Below, in pieces: positions 60,677-64,000 of a stretch of 64,000 nucleotides of DNA; positions within the stretch are counted from its first letter, which is position 1; each line of letters opens with the position of its first letter. A model generated the notes under the pieces. It searched no databases, was not told the DNA's origin, and worked only from the letters and a program-made list of their open reading frames with translations. The translations under genes were made by a program, and so were the position numbers. Origin of the DNA: Tritrichomonas musculus (taxonomy: Eukaryota; Parabasalia; Tritrichomonadida; Tritrichomonadidae). The stretch lies in contig JAPFFF010000019.1 in assembly GCA_039105265.1 (NCBI GenBank), positions 868,001 through 932,000 on the forward strand, in the 5' to 3' direction.

Positions 60677-63397
60677 ATGTCAACTTTTCTCGTTTCTACT
60701 TTCCCTGCATCAAAGTCAAATCCTTCAAACACTCAACAATTGGCATCTATTCTTGGAAATGATCCAAATTCCATTTCATTATCAACAAAAGTAAAATCAG
60801 GAGGTGCCAATGAAGATTTATATTTCAACTACCTCCAAGTCATTAAAGATAAGGGAGATTTGGCTGTTGCCACCGAATATACAAATCCTTTTACCAAAAA
60901 ACGTCTCATTAAAAATGAAACTGTATTTGGTGAGATTGCTTTTACAGTGTATAATTTCATTTGTTTATTAATAAATAAAACGTCATCAATGACCGTCAGT
61001 ACACAAGATGACTTGCAACAGATTAAGCCAATCATATGTGATCTCAACTCTCTTTCTGAAGATATATCATTTTGTTCAAAAAATCTTAAAAAGCATGCGT
61101 TATTCACTGAAGGCTTTTCAAGTTTCATTGAAAATTTCATCAACTTTATGAACGCACAACTCCTTTACCAGATGGCGGTTTTAAAAAAAAACGAAGCCTC
61201 TATACTTAAATCTGGAGGTACTGTGTTAGGACAGCTTTCTAACTGCAAGCGCGCTTTAAGTAATCTTGAACCTGACGTTCAGCAATATTTTAACCCTCAA
61301 ATTCACGCGCTTAATCAGTATTTCAATGCTAATCTTTATTATATAGCAGCATTAGGTCAAAAAAAAGCACTCTCATATGGAAAAGCAATTTCATCTTTAA
61401 GAGCAGCTTCTCGTATACTTAAAACGCCAGCTTCAGGTTCAAGAAGAAAATTAATTTCTAAAAGCCAAGAAGATATTTTGCCGGTTCTCAAAACTGAAAA
61501 AGACAATCTTGAACATATCATAGATTCAATGATCAAAACTGAAGAAGATGATAATAGGAGAATTTACAGTCAAGTAATTCCAGATGATCCACCCGATCTT
61601 CCAAATGCCTTCAGACTTAACCTATTTGATCCAACTACTGAACTACTTTTATTCAATGTAGCCATTCCAGGTGCTCAAGAAGAAAGATATAAAATGCCCC
61701 AATCGAAACCATCAAAAGCTCCTAATCATGCCAAATCCGCTCCTGTTAATTCAGGATTATCACCTCAAGGATCAAATGGTAGCTTTAATGGAAATCCAGG
61801 ATATCAATATGGGCAGTTCCCGCAACATGGAGTTTCTGGTGTGCACAGTAATTCTTCATCGCCTTTAACTAGTCAAGTCCCTTCGCAAAACTTTGGACAG
61901 CAAGGTTTTATGCCATTACAGCAAAATCTATCGCAAGGTTCATTTGGAGGAGGACCACCTGTCTTTACACCAACAGCACAAATTAATCATAATCCAGGTG
62001 GCGGATCACCTGTTTTTAATCAACTACAACCAAGTGGTTCTCAAGGCTCATTCGGAGGAGGACCACCTGTATTCACTCCAACAGTGCCAACATCCTCGCA
62101 AGGATCTTTTGGAGGTCCTCCCGCTTACAATCCAACACAACAAATGTATCATCAAGGTTCAACTGGAGGTTTTCCTCAATATAATCCAAACCAACAAGCT
62201 GGTGGGGTACCTGTTTTTACACCAACCCAAGGTTATTTTCAACAACCTGGTGGAGCACCTTCTTTCAATCAATCTCAACGTCCACCATCATCGCATCAGC
62301 CTCAAAAAATACAACCACCTAGTGGAGCTGATATTTTTGGCCAATCGCAACGCCCACCAGCATCAGGATATCCAGCATTCACACCAACTCATCAGCCACC
62401 TGCATCAGCGCATCCTGTCTTCACGCCAATAAACCAACCACCTTCATTTGGAGCTCCACCAGCAAGTCAAGGAGGTTCTACCAATGGTCCGCCCGTTTTT
62501 ACTCCAACAAGCCAGCCGCCACAGCAAGGATCAAGTGGAACTCCTCTTGTTTTCACTCCAACTAATCAGCCACCTCATAAGGGATCCAGTGGAGGTCCAC
62601 CCGTCTTCACACCAACTAATCAGCCGCCATCATTTGGAGGGCCATCAAGCCAAAGTGGTTCTAATAGTGGCCCACCAGTCTTTACACCAGTAAATCAGCC
62701 ACCACAAAAAGGATCAAGTGGTGGTCCTCCTGTTTTCACTCCAGCTAATCAGCCACCACAAAAAGGATCAAGTGGTGGTCCTCCTGTTTTCACTCCAGCT
62801 AATCAGCCACCACAAAAAGGATCAAGTGGTGGTCCTCCTGTTTTCACTCCAGCTAATCAGCCACCACAAAAAGGATCAAGTGGTGGTCCGCCAGTTTTCA
62901 CACCAACTAATCAGCCACCTGTTTTTACACCTCCATCAAGTCAAGATGGTTTTAATGCAGCTGAGCCGCCAGTTTATACTCCTCCGCCAAACCAAGGTGG
63001 TTCTAATGGTGGACCACCTGTTTTTCAGCCAGCCAATCCATCCCAGCAAGGGTCTGCTGGAGGTCCACCTGTTTACACTCCTCTTGACCAGCTTCCTGAT
63101 GAAAAAATCTTCCCTCGAATTGCTGATCTCAAAAATTTAAAGCAAGATGTTGCCATGAAAATTGTCGATATGAGTGGCTCCGCTAATCCAGAAATAAATA
63201 ATATGGTAAACATGTATGCTCAGCAGCTGAATGAAGCTTCACAATCAGATCTACAGATTGACGAAATGATCAAGCAATACAAGCAGCCTGGACACTCTGG
63301 AATAAATTCTCAGTTCATCGAGACAGCTATTGATGGTGCTATTGGTTTTTATACATCCTTAAATGAGCAACTTGATAAAGTTCGCAGTCATATGTAA
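60677..63397 (+). CDS. BRO1-domain protein (ALIX/Bro1-like) with Pro-rich repeats
   Basis: This is a 906-residue protein. Residues about 1-330 are a BRO1 domain: YNFICLLINKTSS is like the VLFNIAALLSQ helix, FINFMNAQLLYQMAVL the core, and YSQVIPDDPPDLP the conserved end VYHERVPD-L-P. BRO1 proteins bind ESCRT-III and work in endosomal sorting or membrane cutting. Residues about 345-800 are a Pro/Gly/Gln-rich region built on GGPPVFTPTNQPPQKGSS. Four 54-bp units are almost exact at the DNA level (from 62711). A short helical C-terminus (LKNLKQDVAMKIVDMSGS) ends it. The middle V domain of ALIX seems absent. ATG follows a short gap from the divergent RRM gene. Confidence 0.8.
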   Translation: MSTFLVSTFPASKSNPSNTQQLASILGNDPNSISLSTKVKSGGANEDLYFNYLQVIKDKGDLAVATEYTNPFTKKRLIKNETVFGEIAFTVYNFICLLINKTSSMTVSTQDDLQQIKPIICDLNSLSEDISFCSKNLKKHALFTEGFSSFIENFINFMNAQLLYQMAVLKKNEASILKSGGTVLGQLSNCKRALSNLEPDVQQYFNPQIHALNQYFNANLYYIAALGQKKALSYGKAISSLRAASRILKTPASGSRRKLISKSQEDILPVLKTEKDNLEHIIDSMIKTEEDDNRRIYSQVIPDDPPDLPNAFRLNLFDPTTELLLFNVAIPGAQEERYKMPQSKPSKAPNHAKSAPVNSGLSPQGSNGSFNGNPGYQYGQFPQHGVSGVHSNSSSPLTSQVPSQNFGQQGFMPLQQNLSQGSFGGGPPVFTPTAQINHNPGGGSPVFNQLQPSGSQGSFGGGPPVFTPTVPTSSQGSFGGPPAYNPTQQMYHQGSTGGFPQYNPNQQAGGVPVFTPTQGYFQQPGGAPSFNQSQRPPSSHQPQKIQPPSGADIFGQSQRPPASGYPAFTPTHQPPASAHPVFTPINQPPSFGAPPASQGGSTNGPPVFTPTSQPPQQGSSGTPLVFTPTNQPPHKGSSGGPPVFTPTNQPPSFGGPSSQSGSNSGPPVFTPVNQPPQKGSSGGPPVFTPANQPPQKGSSGGPPVFTPANQPPQKGSSGGPPVFTPANQPPQKGSSGGPPVFTPTNQPPVFTPPSSQDGFNAAEPPVYTPPPNQGGSNGGPPVFQPANPSQQGSAGGPPVYTPLDQLPDEKIFPRIADLKNLKQDVAMKIVDMSGSANPEINNMVNMYAQQLNEASQSDLQIDEMIKQYKQPGHSGINSQFIETAIDGAIGFYTSLNEQLDKVRSHM
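62705..62900 (+). repeat. 54-bp tandem coding repeat
   Basis: GGATCAAGTGGTGGTCC recurs at 62711, 62765, 62819 and 62873, exactly 54 bp apart, encoding the 18-residue unit GSSGGPPVFTPANQPPQK. The middle copies look identical, which points to recent expansion in the Pro-rich tail of the BRO1 protein. Confidence 0.9.
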
Positions 63398-63594
63398 TAT
63401 CTGTATTATTTATCAATCTTGAAAGTTTAATATGGCTCACTTATCAATTTTGGCGATGCTTTAAAAATTATGTGATTTCTTTTTATTATTTATATTTTTG
63501 TGTGTTTGTTTTTGGGGTGAAAAAAATTCTATGTATAAATGGTTGAAAAGAACGTTAATATTTTTTTGCTCGTTTTATATATATATCTATTTAA

Positions 63595-64000
63595 ATGACA
63601 GACGAAGTACCTCAAAATAAGAAAGAATCTCAAAGAACGCTAACTCCTCAACAAGCCCGTGAGGCAAAAGATGCTTTTGACCTCTTTGATACTACAGGAA
63701 CAGGATTAATTGAACAAAAAGAATTAAAAATTGCTTTAATGACACTAGGATTTGATCCAACAAAAGAAGATATTCGACGTCTTGTGGCTGATCTTGATTC
63801 TAATAATACAAATACTATCGACTTCAACGATTTTTTGCAGATTATTAATGCTCTCCTTCCAACAAGAAATCCTCGTCAAGAACTTGAGGAAGCATTTCAT
63901 CTTTTCGATATTGATGGAACTGGAAAAATCTCCTTCAAAAATCTCAAGGATGTTGTTGCAAGTATGGGTGAGCAGCTTACTGAGCAAGAAATCATAGAAA
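63595..64000 (+). CDS. Centrin (caltractin), cut off by the window end
   Basis: The first 135 residues of a centrin start at the ATG at 63595 (MTDEVPQNKKESQ). The frame is open to the window end, so the last EF-hand is missing only because the window stops. Typical centrin lead-in LTPQQAREAKDAFDLFD is followed by EF-hand 1 (DTTGTGLIEQKE, complete calcium ligands). EF-hand 2 (DSNNTNTIDFND) has Asp at position 12, and EF-hand 3 (DIDGTGKISFKN) has Asn at 12, so these may bind calcium poorly. Centrins act in basal bodies and contractile fibres. AACGTTAA and CGTTTTAT lie within 45 bases upstream. Confidence 0.93.
   Translation, partial: MTDEVPQNKKESQRTLTPQQAREAKDAFDLFDTTGTGLIEQKELKIALMTLGFDPTKEDIRRLVADLDSNNTNTIDFNDFLQIINALLPTRNPRQELEEAFHLFDIDGTGKISFKNLKDVVASMGEQLTEQEIIE

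Overview
This window looks like chromosomal DNA from a parabasalid protist (trichomonad), most like Tritrichomonas or Trichomonas. It is very AT-rich. Long, almost intron-free genes lie on both strands with short gaps. Many proteins carry Asn-, Glu- or Lys-rich low-complexity tracts. Flagellar and centriolar genes (centrin, a C1a-32-like CLAMP-domain protein) sit beside a large load of DNA transposons. The organism assignment is an inference from gene content and style. I could not run a search.

Layout. 1-6.4 kb: a half-size ABCA-type transporter and an unrecognised acidic-tailed protein, with wide gene-poor flanks. 6.46-9.74 kb: a gene-less, probably non-autonomous DNA transposon with a perfect 10-bp target duplication, filled with a degenerate ~411-bp tandem repeat and hairpins. 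9.9-13.3 kb: a Kolobok-like transposase gene inside a tentative TTAA-flanked element. 14.0-29.8 kb: host genes for a SAPS-like PP6 regulatory subunit, a WDR17-like protein, two tandem RCC1-like paralogs that share a nearly identical 552-bp block, a FAM184-like coiled-coil protein and a kelch protein. 29.96-39.36 kb: one large Mutator-like transposon with 1.1-1.5 kb terminal inverted repeats, an 8-bp target duplication, an intact-looking MULE transposase with a homeodomain-like tail, a second unrecognised gene, and a 21-bp minisatellite. 39.4-64 kb: dense host genes for a Snapin-like protein, a coiled-coil protein, the AP-2 mu subunit, CYFIP/Sra1, a C1a-32-like protein, a giant octapeptide-repeat protein, an RRM protein, an ankyrin-repeat protein with a predicted 39-nt intron, NCKAP1/Nap1, an RRM/RD-rich protein, a BRO1-domain protein and the start of a centrin.

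How the genes fit together. CYFIP and NCKAP1 form the large pair of the SCAR/WAVE actin-nucleation complex, and both are here on the same strand about 8.7 kb apart. AP-2 mu, the Snapin-like protein and the BRO1 protein belong to endocytic and endosomal traffic. Centrin and the C1a-32-like protein belong to the basal body and axoneme. There is no sign of operons. The most notable items are the large MULE inserted 46 bp upstream of the Snapin-like start codon, the gene conversion between the RCC1-like paralogs, the 39-nt intron, and the ~93-copy octapeptide protein.
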